Source of the DNA: Pseudomonas sp. Z8(2022)
GTDB lineage: Bacteria > Pseudomonadota > Gammaproteobacteria > Pseudomonadales > Pseudomonadaceae
Direction of reading: 5' to 3'
DNA: 64,000 nucleotides
Assembly (NCBI RefSeq): GCF_025837155.1
Contig: NZ_CP107549.1
Coordinates: forward strand, 2,542,001 to 2,606,000
Made by a program: the position numbers and the translations under genes. Every line of letters begins with the position of its first letter. Within the stretch, counting starts at the first letter, position 1. The notes below the pieces were generated by a model. The model saw only the letters and a list, made by a program, of their open reading frames with translations. It was not told where the DNA came from and made no database searches. Shown here piece by piece: positions 10,058 through 18,633 of the stretch.

Positions 10058-10792
10058 ATGTCCGAGAGCATCAAGCTGCGCTCGCAGCACCAAGCCCATT
10101 GCAAGGATTGCAGCCTGGCTGCCTTGTGCCTGCCCCTCTCCCTGAACATGGAAGACATGGACGCTCTGGACGAAATCGTCAAGCGCGGCCGTCCGCTGAA
10201 GAAAGGCGAGTTCCTTTTCCGCCAGGGCGACGCCTTCGGCTCCGTGTTCGCCGTGCGCTCCGGCGCGCTGAAAACCTTCAGCCTGAGCGACGGCGGTGAA
10301 GAGCAGATCACCGGCTTCCACCTACCCAGCGAGCTGGTCGGCCTGTCCGGCGTCGACGGCGAACGCTACCCGGTATCGGCGCAGGCTCTGGAAACCACCT
10401 CGGTATGTGAAATCCCCTTCGAGCGCCTCGATGACCTGGCGCTGCAGCTGCCGCAACTGCGCCGTCAGCTGATGCGCATCATGAGCCGCGAGATTCGCGA
10501 CGATCAGCAGATGATGCTGTTGCTGTCCAAGAAGACCGCCGACGAGCGCATCGCCACCTTCCTGGTCAACCTCTCCGCCCGCTTCCGCGCCCGTGGTTTT
10601 TCGGCCAATCAGTTCCGCCTGGCCATGTCACGCAACGAAATTGGTAACTACTTGGGGCTTGCAGTAGAGACCGTGTCTCGCGTATTTACCCGCTTCCAAC
10701 AGAACAAGCTGCTCGAAGCCGAAGGCAAGGAAGTACATATTCTCGATCCGATCGAGCTATGTGCCCTGGCCGGAGGCAATCTCGACGTTTGA
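10058..10792 (+). CDS. anr: Anaerobic regulator Anr (FNR family)
   Basis: Anr is the oxygen-sensing [4Fe-4S] activator of microaerobic and anaerobic genes in Pseudomonas. The 244-residue product carries the cluster cysteines C15, C18, C24 and C117, a cyclic-nucleotide-like sensor domain, a long dimerisation helix and a C-terminal helix-turn-helix (about 193-215) with ExxSR in the recognition helix (ETVSR). I chose ATG 10058, which reproduces the conserved N-terminus; a longer in-frame start at 9845 would cross the divergent promoter region. Its likely targets in the window are ccoG and hemN. Confidence 0.97.
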   Translation: MSESIKLRSQHQAHCKDCSLAALCLPLSLNMEDMDALDEIVKRGRPLKKGEFLFRQGDAFGSVFAVRSGALKTFSLSDGGEEQITGFHLPSELVGLSGVDGERYPVSAQALETTSVCEIPFERLDDLALQLPQLRRQLMRIMSREIRDDQQMMLLLSKKTADERIATFLVNLSARFRARGFSANQFRLAMSRNEIGNYLGLAVETVSRVFTRFQQNKLLEAEGKEVHILDPIELCALAGGNLDV

Positions 10793-10834
10793 GTTCGCAG
10801 GTATTCGCGGGCTCGACGCATTTAGGACCCCACG

Positions 10835-11383
10835 ATGATCTTTGACGAATTCAGCATCAAGACCCTGATCCGCCCGGTACCGGACTTCCCCAAGCCGGGC
10901 GTGATCTTTCGCGACATCACCCCGCTGTTCCAGTCGCCGCGCGCCCTGCGCATGGTTGCCGACAGTTTCATCCAGCGTTACGTCGAGGCCGATTTCAGCC
11001 ATATCGGCGCCATGGATGCCCGCGGCTTTCTGATCGGCTCGATCATCGCCTATGAACTGAACAAACCTCTGGTGCTGTTCCGCAAGCAGGGCAAGCTGCC
11101 GGCCGACGTGCTCAGCGAGGCCTATCAGACCGAGTACGGCGAGGCCTTCCTCGAAGTCCACAGCGACAGCCTCTGCGAAGGCGACTCGGTGCTGATCTTC
11201 GATGACCTGATCGCCACCGGCGGCACCCTGATCGCCGCAGCCAACCTGGTACGCCGCATGCGCGCCACGGTCTTCGAGGCCGCCGCCATCATCGACCTGC
11301 CGGAGCTGGGCGGCTCACAGAAACTGCAGGATGCCCAGATCCCGGTTTTCAGCCTCACCGCCTTCGCGCTAGACGACCGCTGA
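10835..11383 (+). CDS. apt: Adenine phosphoribosyltransferase
   Basis: Apt salvages adenine by transferring it to PRPP to give AMP. The 182-residue product matches the family in length. The PRPP-binding motif [13 protein letters not shown] lies around residues 122-134, and the N-terminal [13 protein letters not shown] segment is characteristic. AGGA precedes the ATG. A GC-rich dyad follows the stop. Confidence 0.96.
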   Translation: MIFDEFSIKTLIRPVPDFPKPGVIFRDITPLFQSPRALRMVADSFIQRYVEADFSHIGAMDARGFLIGSIIAYELNKPLVLFRKQGKLPADVLSEAYQTEYGEAFLEVHSDSLCEGDSVLIFDDLIATGGTLIAAANLVRRMRATVFEAAAIIDLPELGGSQKLQDAQIPVFSLTAFALDDR

Positions 11384-11390
11384 ACGCTCC

Positions 11391-11412
11391 TGGCCCGGCT
11401 GCCGCCGGGCCA
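11391..11412 (+). terminator. Weak hairpin after apt
   Basis: TGGCCCGG and CCGGGCCA form an eight-base perfect stem with a six-base loop just after apt. No U-tract follows, so it may be a processing or attenuating structure rather than a true terminator. Confidence 0.35.
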
Positions 11413-11438
11413 TTGCATCGATCTCCAGCGATACCTTC

Positions 11439-12254
11439 ATGCCTGAACTCGATTTGACCCCATCCCGTGCCGACTGGCGCCAGCACCTGGCGCGGATCAT
11501 GGACGGCAAGGCCGTACAGCGTCTGGTTACCACGCTGATTCTGGTCAACGCGGCCATTCTCGGTCTGCTGACCTCGAAGGAAACCGTCGACCAATGGGGC
11601 TGGCTGCTGCTGCCACTGGACGCCGCCATCCTCGCCTGTTTCGTCGTGGAACTGACACTGCGCTTCGCGGCCCGCGGTGTCGCGCTTGTGCGCGATCCAT
11701 GGGCCCTGTTCGACTGCATCGTCATTGCCATCGCCCTGGTGCCGGCCAACGGCCCCTTTGCCGTACTACGCGCATTGCGGGTTCTGCGCGTGCTGCGTCT
11801 GGTATCGATCAACCCCAGCATGCGCAGGGTGGTGCATGCGCTGCTCGCCTCGTTGCCGGGCATGGGCAGCATCATCATGCTGATGGGCCTGATTTTCTAC
11901 GTTGCCGCGGTAATGGCCACACAACTGTTCGGTGAACGCTTCCCCGAATGGTTCGGCAGTCTGAGCGCCAGCCTCTATTCGCTGTTCCAGATGATGACCC
12001 TGGACAGCTGGTCGAGCGGCACCGTGCGACCGATCATGGAGGTGTATCCGTACGCCTGGGTGTTCTTCATCCCCTACGTGCTGGTCGCCACGTTCATGAT
12101 GCTCAACCTGTTCATCGCGGTGATCGTCAACGCCATGCAGGACGCTCAGGAACCCAGCGCCGAGGAGCAGGCAAAGGCGGCGCGCGATCAGGCGATACTC
12201 GACGAACTCAGGGCACTGCGTACGGAAATCGCCGAACTGCGACGCAAGCCCTGA
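11439..12254 (+). CDS. Voltage-gated sodium channel family protein (NaChBac-like)
   Basis: This 271-residue protein has the single-domain six-helix plan of bacterial Nav channels. S4 (about 108-122) has Arg at every third position (LRALRVLRVLRLV). A pore loop follows with filter TLDSWSS (187-193), then S6 ending in NLFIAVIVNAM. The C-terminus (about 236-271) is a charged helix of the kind that forms the four-stranded coiled coil of these channels. The usual filter is TLESW; Asp replaces Glu here. Gene neighbours give no clue to its role, but the family assignment is strong. Confidence 0.9.
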   Translation: MPELDLTPSRADWRQHLARIMDGKAVQRLVTTLILVNAAILGLLTSKETVDQWGWLLLPLDAAILACFVVELTLRFAARGVALVRDPWALFDCIVIAIALVPANGPFAVLRALRVLRVLRLVSINPSMRRVVHALLASLPGMGSIIMLMGLIFYVAAVMATQLFGERFPEWFGSLSASLYSLFQMMTLDSWSSGTVRPIMEVYPYAWVFFIPYVLVATFMMLNLFIAVIVNAMQDAQEPSAEEQAKAARDQAILDELRALRTEIAELRRKP

Positions 12255-12310
12255 AACAAGCGCCATTGCGGGGGTGGAGCCCCCCCTCTGATTCATCACC
12301 CGCCTTAAGT

Positions 12311-12331
12311 TGGCGGCGCAAGACGCCGCCA
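12311..12331 (+). terminator. Hairpin after the ion-channel gene
   Basis: TGGCGGCG and CGCCGCCA form an eight-base perfect stem with a five-base loop. There is no T-run. It separates the channel gene from the next operon. Confidence 0.35.
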
Positions 12332-12339
12332 CGTCCGAT

Positions 12340-12364
12340 AGTTACATCGTTCAGTTACATCGTT
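12340..12364 (+). repeat. Tandem 12-bp direct repeat upstream of the hydrolase/BVMO/SDR operon
   Basis: AGTTACATCGTT occurs at 12340-12351 and again at 12353-12364, a 13-bp period. It lies 55 bases before the ATG of the first operon gene, where an activator site would be expected. It could also be a chance duplication. Confidence 0.5.
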
Positions 12365-12419
12365 GGCCCGCAGAGATCCGCAGCGACCGGGGCGCCAACT
12401 CCACGAGAGGACTCGAACG

Positions 12420-13256
12420 ATGAGCGCCAGTGCCACCCTGCCCCAGCCGAAATCCAGCTTCCCGGTTCGCCGTATGGACTTCAGCTTCAGCGAAACCCCG
12501 AAATACTGGTTCCATGACGATCCGTTCATGAGCCATTTCATGAACAACCTGTCATCACTGTTCCCCTACGGCGAAAAATTCTTCGTCGACAGCGTGCGTG
12601 CAGTGCGTGATCAGGTCAGCGAACCGCAGCTGAAGAAAGACATCAGCGCATTCATCGGCCAGGAAGCCATGCACTCCAAGGAGCACGCCGCTTACAACGA
12701 TTACGCCAATCAGCACGGCATCGATCTGGAGCGCCTGGAGCTGCGCGTCAAGGTGCTGCTGGAGTGGGTGACCCGTTTCAGCAGCAGAAAGCACCGCCTG
12801 GCAGCCACCTGCGCACTGGAACATTTCACCGCAACCATGGCCGCGCAGTTGCTCGAGCGTGAAGACCTCACCACGCAGATGAATGACCCGAAGCTGTATC
12901 AGCTGTGGATGTGGCATGCCATCGAGGAGAACGAGCACAAGGCGGTGTGCTACGACGTGTACCAGCAAGTCTACGGCGGATACTTCACCCGTACGCTGGT
13001 CATGCTGCTGACCACCGTGATCTTTCTCGGGGTGATCGGCTGGTTTCAGATCCATCTGCTGCGCAAGGACGGCCAACTGCTCAACTGGCGCAGCTGGGGC
13101 TTCGGCCTACGGAAACTCTTCGGCCTGCGCAACGGCTTCCTCACCAGGCTGATCGGTCCCTATCTGGACTACTATCGTCCCGGTTTCCACCCCAAGGACC
13201 ACGATACCGAGACGCTGGAGAATCGCTGGCGCGAGCGCCTAGGCTTCAGTATCTGA
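12420..13256 (+). CDS. Metal-dependent hydrolase (COG3687/PF10118-type)
   Basis: The 278-residue protein matches the predicted metal-dependent hydrolase family with a ferritin-like four-helix core. Likely metal ligands are in GQEAMHSKEH (about 77-86), CALEHF (about 137-142) and WHAIEENEHK (about 163-172), an E..H/EE.H pattern of a di-iron site. A hydrophobic segment near residues 195-215 suggests membrane association. I chose ATG 12420, which has CGAGAGGA upstream; an earlier in-frame start has none. It leads a three-gene operon with a BVMO-type monooxygenase and an SDR. Substrate unknown. Confidence 0.8.
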   Translation: MSASATLPQPKSSFPVRRMDFSFSETPKYWFHDDPFMSHFMNNLSSLFPYGEKFFVDSVRAVRDQVSEPQLKKDISAFIGQEAMHSKEHAAYNDYANQHGIDLERLELRVKVLLEWVTRFSSRKHRLAATCALEHFTATMAAQLLEREDLTTQMNDPKLYQLWMWHAIEENEHKAVCYDVYQQVYGGYFTRTLVMLLTTVIFLGVIGWFQIHLLRKDGQLLNWRSWGFGLRKLFGLRNGFLTRLIGPYLDYYRPGFHPKDHDTETLENRWRERLGFSI

Positions 13257-13281
13257 GCCCAACCCGAGCGGGAGTTCGAGC

Positions 13282-14823
13282 ATGAATGCGTCCGTGTCAT
13301 CTAGCCGCCATTGCAAGATCGCCATTCTGGGCAGTGGCTTCTCCGGCCTGGGCATGGCCATCCGCCTCCAGCAGCAGGGCGAACGGGACTTTCTGCTGTT
13401 CGAGAAGGAGGACGGCGTCGGCGGCACCTGGCGGGTAAACGATTACCCGGGCTGCGGCTGCGACGTGCAATCGCACCTGTACTCCTTCTCCTTCGAACCC
13501 AATCCGAACTGGACACGGATGTTCGCCAGGCAGCCGGAAATCAAGGCCTATCTGGAAGGCTGCTGGGAGAAATACCGGCTGCAGGACAAGACCCTGCTGA
13601 ACACCGAGATGGTGCAGATTCGCTGGGATGAACACGCCGAGCTGTGGCACCTGCAGGACCGCGCCGGCAACCACTACAGCGCGCAATTCGTGGTCTCCGG
13701 CATGGGTGCCCTTTCGACGCCTTCGATTCCCAGGCTCAAGGGTCTGGAGCACTTCACCGGCGAGGTGTTCCATTCGCAGCAGTGGAACCACGACTATGAC
13801 CTGACCGGCAAACGCGTGGCGGTGATCGGCACCGGCGCTTCGGCAATCCAGTTCGTGCCGCAGATTCAGAAGCGGGTGGCACGACTCGACCTCTACCAGC
13901 GCACCGCGCCGTGGATCATGCCCAAGCCAGATCGCGCCATCCGCGATGGCGAACGCCAGCGCTTCCGCCGCTTTCCGCTGGCGCAGAAGCTCTGGCGCGG
14001 CGCGCTGTACGGCATCCTCGAAAGCCGGGTGATCGCCTTCGCCTTTGCCCCGCGATTGCTGCGCATGGCTCAGGGCATCGCCAAGTTGTACATCAGCAAG
14101 CAGATCAGGGACCCGGAGCTGCGCGCCAAGGTCACCCCGGACTACACCATGGGCTGCAAGCGCGTACTGATTTCCAACGACTACTATCCGGCGCTGACCC
14201 AGGCCAATGTCGAGGTTATCACCGCCGGCATTGCCGAAATCCTACCGAACGCCGTGCGTACCGCCGACGGGCAGGTGCGCGAAGTCGATGCCCTCATCTT
14301 CGGTACCGGCTTCACCCCCAGCGACCCGCTGCCGCGAGGCATGGTGTTCGGTCGCGGCGGTGTCGACCTGCTCGACACCTGGCCCGAAGGCCCGGAAGCC
14401 TACAAGGGCACCATGACCGCCGGGTTTCCCAACCTGTTCTTCCTCATGGGGCCGAACACCGGCCTGGGCCACAACTCCATGGTCTACATGATCGAATCGC
14501 AGATCACCTATGTGCTCGCTGCCCTCAGGCAACTCGAGGAGGGCCGGTTGCAAAGCCTGGAACCCAAGCGCGAGGCGCAGGACGCCTTCAACTGCAAGAT
14601 TCAGGGCAACCTCGGCAGCACCGTGTGGAATGCCGGTGGCTGCATGAGCTGGTACCTGCATCCGGTCAGCGGACGCAACTGTACGGTGTGGCCGGGTTTC
14701 ACCTGGCGTTTTCGCATGCTGACGCGCAATTTCGATCCGTACGCCTACCACTTCAGCCGCCGGCAACCCGCTCACCCGGCGCAGAGCAGTGCCATCCCCC
14801 ATGATCTGGAGGTCCGCGCATGA
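13282..14823 (+). CDS. Flavin-containing monooxygenase, Baeyer-Villiger type
   Basis: The 513-residue protein has an N-terminal FAD-binding motif (GSGFSGLG, about 13-20), the Baeyer-Villiger fingerprint FxGxxxHxxxW at F158-G160-H164-W168, and an NADPH-binding GTGASA motif shortly after. Such enzymes insert oxygen next to a ketone or oxidise heteroatoms. It ends with an ATGA overlap to the SDR gene, which could make the ketone it uses. Substrate cannot be read from sequence. Confidence 0.88.
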   Translation: MNASVSSSRHCKIAILGSGFSGLGMAIRLQQQGERDFLLFEKEDGVGGTWRVNDYPGCGCDVQSHLYSFSFEPNPNWTRMFARQPEIKAYLEGCWEKYRLQDKTLLNTEMVQIRWDEHAELWHLQDRAGNHYSAQFVVSGMGALSTPSIPRLKGLEHFTGEVFHSQQWNHDYDLTGKRVAVIGTGASAIQFVPQIQKRVARLDLYQRTAPWIMPKPDRAIRDGERQRFRRFPLAQKLWRGALYGILESRVIAFAFAPRLLRMAQGIAKLYISKQIRDPELRAKVTPDYTMGCKRVLISNDYYPALTQANVEVITAGIAEILPNAVRTADGQVREVDALIFGTGFTPSDPLPRGMVFGRGGVDLLDTWPEGPEAYKGTMTAGFPNLFFLMGPNTGLGHNSMVYMIESQITYVLAALRQLEEGRLQSLEPKREAQDAFNCKIQGNLGSTVWNAGGCMSWYLHPVSGRNCTVWPGFTWRFRMLTRNFDPYAYHFSRRQPAHPAQSSAIPHDLEVRA

Positions 14824-15707
14824 AATCCTTCGAAAACAAGGTCGCCGCCATCACCGGCGCCGGCTCCGGTATCGGCCGCGCCCTCGCCTGTCATCTGGCG
14901 CGTCAGGGTTGTCATCTGGCGCTGTCCGACATCGATATCGAGGGGCTCAGAGAGACTGCCGAGCAGGCGCGCAAGCTCGGCGTCAGCGTCAGCGAACAGC
15001 GCGTAGACGTCGCCGACCGCGCCGCCGTGGAGGCCTGGGCCGAACAGGTCGTCAGCGAGTTCGGCCGGGTCAATGCCATCTTCAACAATGCCGGCGTGGC
15101 ACAGGGTGGCACCGTGGAGGGCAACGATCACGCCGACTACGAATGGATCATGAACATCAACTTCTGGGGCGTGGTCAATGGCACCAAGGCCTTTCTGCCT
15201 TACCTCAAGGCGACTGGCCAGGGGCATGTGATCAATCTCTCCAGCGTATTCGGCCTGTTCTCCCAGCCCGGCATGAGCGCCTACAACGCCAGCAAATTCG
15301 CCGTGCGCGGCTTTACCGAGTCGCTGCGTCAGGAGCTGGACATGGCTGCCTGCGGGGTATCCGCCAGTTGCGTGCACCCGGGGGGCATCCGCACCAACAT
15401 CGCCAGGACCGCACGAATGAACGACAGCCTGGCCAGGATCACCGGCCAGGACACCGAACAGGCGCGTCAGCAGTTCAACGACCAGTTCCTGCGCACCACT
15501 GCGGAACAGGCTGCCAAGGTCATCGTAAACGGGGTACTGGCCAACAAGCGGCGCATTCTCATCGGCACCGATGCCCATGCCCTGGACTGGATGCAGCGCA
15601 GCATGCCGGCACTGTACCAGCGCCTGGTTACCTTCTCGATGCGTCTGGCAACACGCTTGGCGCCCAAGCCAAGAACCGTGAACAAGGTGGGCGAGGCAGC
15701 CGAGTAG
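14820..15707 (+). CDS. Short-chain dehydrogenase/reductase
   Basis: A classical SDR of 295 residues. The Rossmann motif TGAGSGIGRA is at about 14-23, NNAG at about 90-93, and the catalytic YxxxK (YNASK) is near 156-160. The C-terminus is longer than in short SDRs and ends in a basic stretch. It overlaps the BVMO gene by four bases, so the two are translationally coupled; together they suggest alcohol to ketone to ester conversion. Confidence 0.88.
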   Translation: MKSFENKVAAITGAGSGIGRALACHLARQGCHLALSDIDIEGLRETAEQARKLGVSVSEQRVDVADRAAVEAWAEQVVSEFGRVNAIFNNAGVAQGGTVEGNDHADYEWIMNINFWGVVNGTKAFLPYLKATGQGHVINLSSVFGLFSQPGMSAYNASKFAVRGFTESLRQELDMAACGVSASCVHPGGIRTNIARTARMNDSLARITGQDTEQARQQFNDQFLRTTAEQAAKVIVNGVLANKRRILIGTDAHALDWMQRSMPALYQRLVTFSMRLATRLAPKPRTVNKVGEAAE

Positions 15708-15852
15708 AGGTTTCGCCAGCAGGCATCGGGCCGGCCATTGCCAGCCCCTGTGCGTTTGTCGGGCAACACCCGCAGCCGCGGTATCCGGGCTAAGGTAAGG
15801 GAACAGACGCACCACTCATCCACGCGGCGCCGCTACCGGCACCCGGCTGGAA

Positions 15853-15877
15853 CCTCGGTGTAGCGTCGACACCGAGG
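15853..15877 (+). promoter_or_regulatory. Perfect 9-bp inverted repeat upstream of the 82-residue gene
   Basis: CCTCGGTGT and ACACCGAGG are separated by seven bases and end 28 bases before the next ATG. It may be an operator or a 5' UTR hairpin. Nothing else recognisable lies in the 198-base gap between the SDR and the 82-residue gene. Confidence 0.45.
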
Positions 15878-15905
15878 GCGGCGCCTTGGTCCAAGAGGTG
15901 ACCTC

Positions 15906-16154
15906 ATGAGCGCGCTAACCTGCACCCATCGCGATCACATCATTCACGCCAGCGTGATGGAACACCCCGGCCTGCCAACCCCCTGGGCCGGTGGTTGCCA
16001 GATTACCGACCCCGATGGCAACACCAGCAAACGCCAGACCTTGCCGCTGGATTACGCCTTCATGGATGACCTGAGCAAGGCCCAGCATGCCTCTATCGCC
16101 CATGGCAAATGGCTGGTGGACCAGAAGCTGGATCACGGTCGCAACTGGCATTGA
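15906..16154 (+). CDS. Small conserved-looking hypothetical protein
   Basis: An 82-residue soluble protein with no signal peptide or membrane segment. It is rich in His, mainly at both ends (HRDHIIH near the start, LDHGRNWH at the end). AGAGGTGA upstream is a strong ribosome-binding site. It is followed by a long convergent hairpin and the DUF3820 gene. I do not recognise a family. Confidence 0.6.
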   Translation: MSALTCTHRDHIIHASVMEHPGLPTPWAGGCQITDPDGNTSKRQTLPLDYAFMDDLSKAQHASIAHGKWLVDQKLDHGRNWH

Positions 16155-16170
16155 GACTTTCGCTGCACAA

Positions 16171-16209
16171 AGCGCCAGTAGCCCGGGCAAAAACCGGCCT
16201 ACTGGCGCT
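16171..16209. terminator. Bidirectional terminator-like hairpin between convergent genes
   Basis: AGCGCCAGTAG and CTACTGGCGCT form an eleven-base perfect stem, extended inward by CCGG/CCGG after one mismatch. The loop contains an A-tract, and the right arm overlaps the stop codon of the DUF3820 gene on the other strand. Its place between two convergent genes fits shared termination. Confidence 0.55.
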
Positions 16210-16414
16210 CGCGCAAGGGATCGAGCAGAGGCTTGAGACCGTTGTGATCGATCTCCTGCATCAGGGCCAACAGTTGCCCCAGTTCCCCCTTGGGAAAGCC
16301 CTCGCGGGCAAACCAGTTGAGGTAATGGCCCGGTAGATCGGCAATCAGCCGGTCCTTGTACTTGCCATAAGGCATGCGGCGGGTCACCAGGAGTTTCAGC
16401 GCTTCGGGGTTCAT
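16199..16414 (-). CDS. DUF3820 family protein
   Basis: A 71-residue cytoplasmic protein with the family core MPYGKYKDRLIADLPGHYL. The family is sometimes labelled a putative quorum-sensing-regulated virulence factor, but its biochemical role is not established. Length is typical. It is convergent with the upstream small gene and stands alone on its strand before the isomerase gene. Confidence 0.85.
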   Translation of the reverse strand: MNPEALKLLVTRRMPYGKYKDRLIADLPGHYLNWFAREGFPKGELGQLLALMQEIDHNGLKPLLDPLRERQ

Positions 16415-16460
16415 CGGTCGCTCGGCTGGGCGGAAAACAGTCCCGCCATTGTGCCAGCCC

Positions 16461-17054
16461 TCAGTCGGTCAGTGCGTCACGAACGAAATCCAGCCGATCC
16501 TGGCCGAAGAACATCTCGTCGCCGACGAAGCAGGTCGGCGCGCCGAACACGCCGCGCTTTACCGCCTCCTCGGTGGTCGCCCTGAGCGTTTCCTTCACCG
16601 CCGGTTCGGCAATCTGTTGCTGCAAGACGGCCGCATCAAAACCCGCTGCCTCCAGCACGCCTGCCACCTTGAGCGGATCGCCTATGTTCAGCCCTTCCAC
16701 CCAGATGGCCTGAAACAGCGCCTGCAAGGCATCAGCGAAACGTTCGGGCTGATGCAACTGCACCGCCACCAGCAGGCGCATCAGGCTCAGGGTATTGATC
16801 GGGAAATGCGGATTGAAGCGCATCGGCACGCCGTAGCGTTCGGCATAGCGCGCCAGGTCCCGGATCATGTAGCGGCCCTTGGCCGGGATCATCGCCGGCG
16901 AGGCATTACCGGTCGCCTGAAACACGCCGCCCAGGAGCATCGGACGATAGATCAGCTCGACGCTGCACTCGCGGCACAGCGCCGGCAACTGGGTATAGGC
17001 CAGGTAGGATGCCGGGCTGCCCAGATCGAAGAAAAACTCCACCGTCTTGCTCAT
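16461..17054 (-). CDS. 2-hydroxychromene-2-carboxylate isomerase family (DsbA/GST-kappa fold)
   Basis: The 197-residue protein begins FFFDLGSPASYLA, the glutathione-binding start of the kappa-class GST/HCCA isomerase family, and contains GVFGAPTCFV near the C-terminus (cis-Pro region). Known members isomerise hydroxychromene carboxylates in naphthalene breakdown using glutathione, but most homologues have unknown substrates. I chose ATG 17054, which gives the conserved N-terminus; a longer frame reaches into the next gene. It follows the SDR by 44 bases and is probably co-transcribed. Confidence 0.85.
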   Translation of the reverse strand: MSKTVEFFFDLGSPASYLAYTQLPALCRECSVELIYRPMLLGGVFQATGNASPAMIPAKGRYMIRDLARYAERYGVPMRFNPHFPINTLSLMRLLVAVQLHQPERFADALQALFQAIWVEGLNIGDPLKVAGVLEAAGFDAAVLQQQIAEPAVKETLRATTEEAVKRGVFGAPTCFVGDEMFFGQDRLDFVRDALTD

Positions 17055-17098
17055 CAGCTTCACTCGCTCGTGTTTTGTGCCTGTTGGCCTGGCGCAGC

Positions 17099-17830
17099 TT
17101 ACCAGCGCTCCATCCACGGGCGCAGGTCCAGCTCGAACGTCCAGGCATCGCGGGGCTGAGCATGCAGGAACCAGTAACTCTCGGCGATATGCTCGGGGTC
17201 GAGGATGCCGTCCTGATCCTTCCTCGCGTACAGCTCGGGAAAGCTGTCGCGGATAAAGGCGGTATCGATGGCACCGTCCACCACCACATGGGCAACGTGG
17301 ATGTTCATCGGTCCCAGCTCGCGCGCCATGCTCTGTGCCAGCGCGCGGATACCGTGCTTGGCACCGGCGAAGGCGGCGAATCCGGCAGCACCGCGCAGGC
17401 CGGCGGTGGCACCGGTAAACAGAATGGTGCCGCGCCCGCGCGTGACCATGCGCCTGGCCACCGCCTGGCTGGTGAGGAAGCCGGCAAAGCAGGCCATTTC
17501 CCAGATCTTGAAATACTTGCGCGCCGTCTCGTCGAGGATGCTGCACGGCACGTTGGCGCCGATATTGAAGACCATCACCTCGATTGGCCCGATGTCACGT
17601 TCGATGCCCTCGACCAGCTCGGCTACCTGTTCTTCACGTCGCGCATCGGAAGCAAACCCATGGGCCTCGCCACCTTCACTGCGGATCGCCTCCAGCAACG
17701 GCTGCAGTTTTTCCAGGCTGCGCCGAGTGACACAGGCGACGTACCCCTCACGGGCGAAACGCCGGGCAATGGCACCACCGGTGGCGTCACCGGCCCCGAT
17801 GATCAAAGCGACCTTCCTGTTCTCGTTCAT
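17099..17830 (-). CDS. Short-chain dehydrogenase/reductase (atypical N-terminal motif)
   Basis: A 243-residue SDR-family protein. The nucleotide motif is GAGDATGGA instead of TGxxxGxG, NIGAN replaces NNAG, and the expected YxxxK position reads FAGAKHG, so the catalytic Tyr appears to be absent (Phe). It may therefore be a divergent or catalytically altered SDR. It is the first gene of a two-gene unit with the DsbA-like isomerase, and diverges from yceH. Confidence 0.82.
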   Translation of the reverse strand: MNENRKVALIIGAGDATGGAIARRFAREGYVACVTRRSLEKLQPLLEAIRSEGGEAHGFASDARREEQVAELVEGIERDIGPIEVMVFNIGANVPCSILDETARKYFKIWEMACFAGFLTSQAVARRMVTRGRGTILFTGATAGLRGAAGFAAFAGAKHGIRALAQSMARELGPMNIHVAHVVVDGAIDTAFIRDSFPELYARKDQDGILDPEHIAESYWFLHAQPRDAWTFELDLRPWMERW

Positions 17831-17950
17831 GGCCCCTCCAGCGGCTGATGGCCGTTAGCTTAGCGAAGTCATGCCTGAACACACATCAAACCTGTTGGCC
17901 AGGGACGGATGCCGTTAACCTAGGCAGGTTCTTTCTGTCAGGATCGGTCC

Positions 17951-18601
17951 ATGTCGCACACCCCTTCCCCGCTGGTTGGTGAAACCCCATTGCACGCCAT
18001 CGAAGTGCGTATCCTCGGTTGCCTGATCGAGAAGCAGCTGACCACGCCGGAAACCTACCCGCTGACGCTCAACGCGGTGCAGCTGGCCTGCAATCAGAAA
18101 ACCAGTCGCGAACCGCTGATGAATCTGGAAACCGGAGAAGTCGGGCGTTATCTGCGCAGCCTGGAAGGCCGAGGCCTGGTGCATCTGGTCATGGGCAGCC
18201 GCGCCGACCGCTGGGAACAGCGGTGCGACAAGCAGCTGGAGCTGGTCAAACCGCAGACGGTGCTGCTTGGACTGCTTCTGCTGCGAGGCCCGCAAACCCT
18301 CAATGAACTGCTCACGCGCAGCAACCGCATGCATGACTTCGATGATGTCGCCGAAGTCCAGCACCAGCTGGAGCGTCTGATCGGGCGCGGCCTGGCCGTG
18401 TTGCTGCCGCGTCAGAGTGGCCAGCGCGAAGATCGTTACATGCACCTGCTGGGTGAGCCGGCCGACCTGGAAAGCCTCCTGGCCAACCGCCCGACCGCTC
18501 GCACCGAGGCCGGGGCACCTAACGAAGATCGCCTGGTCGAACTGGAAGCGCGCATCGCCGCGCTCGAAGAGCGCCTGGCCCGCCTTGAAGGCGCCCAATG
18601 A
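17951..18601 (+). CDS. yceH: UPF0502/DUF480 family protein YceH
   Basis: The 216-residue protein has the DUF480 core: ARGETPL-like start ([16 protein letters not shown]), then [16 protein letters not shown] and CNQKTSREP. The fold is two winged-helix domains, and the C-terminal 30 residues form a coiled coil ([11 protein letters not shown]). Its function is not established; DNA binding is possible. The stop overlaps the first ATG candidate of the next gene. Confidence 0.9.
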   Translation: MSHTPSPLVGETPLHAIEVRILGCLIEKQLTTPETYPLTLNAVQLACNQKTSREPLMNLETGEVGRYLRSLEGRGLVHLVMGSRADRWEQRCDKQLELVKPQTVLLGLLLLRGPQTLNELLTRSNRMHDFDDVAEVQHQLERLIGRGLAVLLPRQSGQREDRYMHLLGEPADLESLLANRPTARTEAGAPNEDRLVELEARIAALEERLARLEGAQ

Positions 18602-18633
18602 ACGCTATACCCATGGCAAAGGAGCCCACAGCG

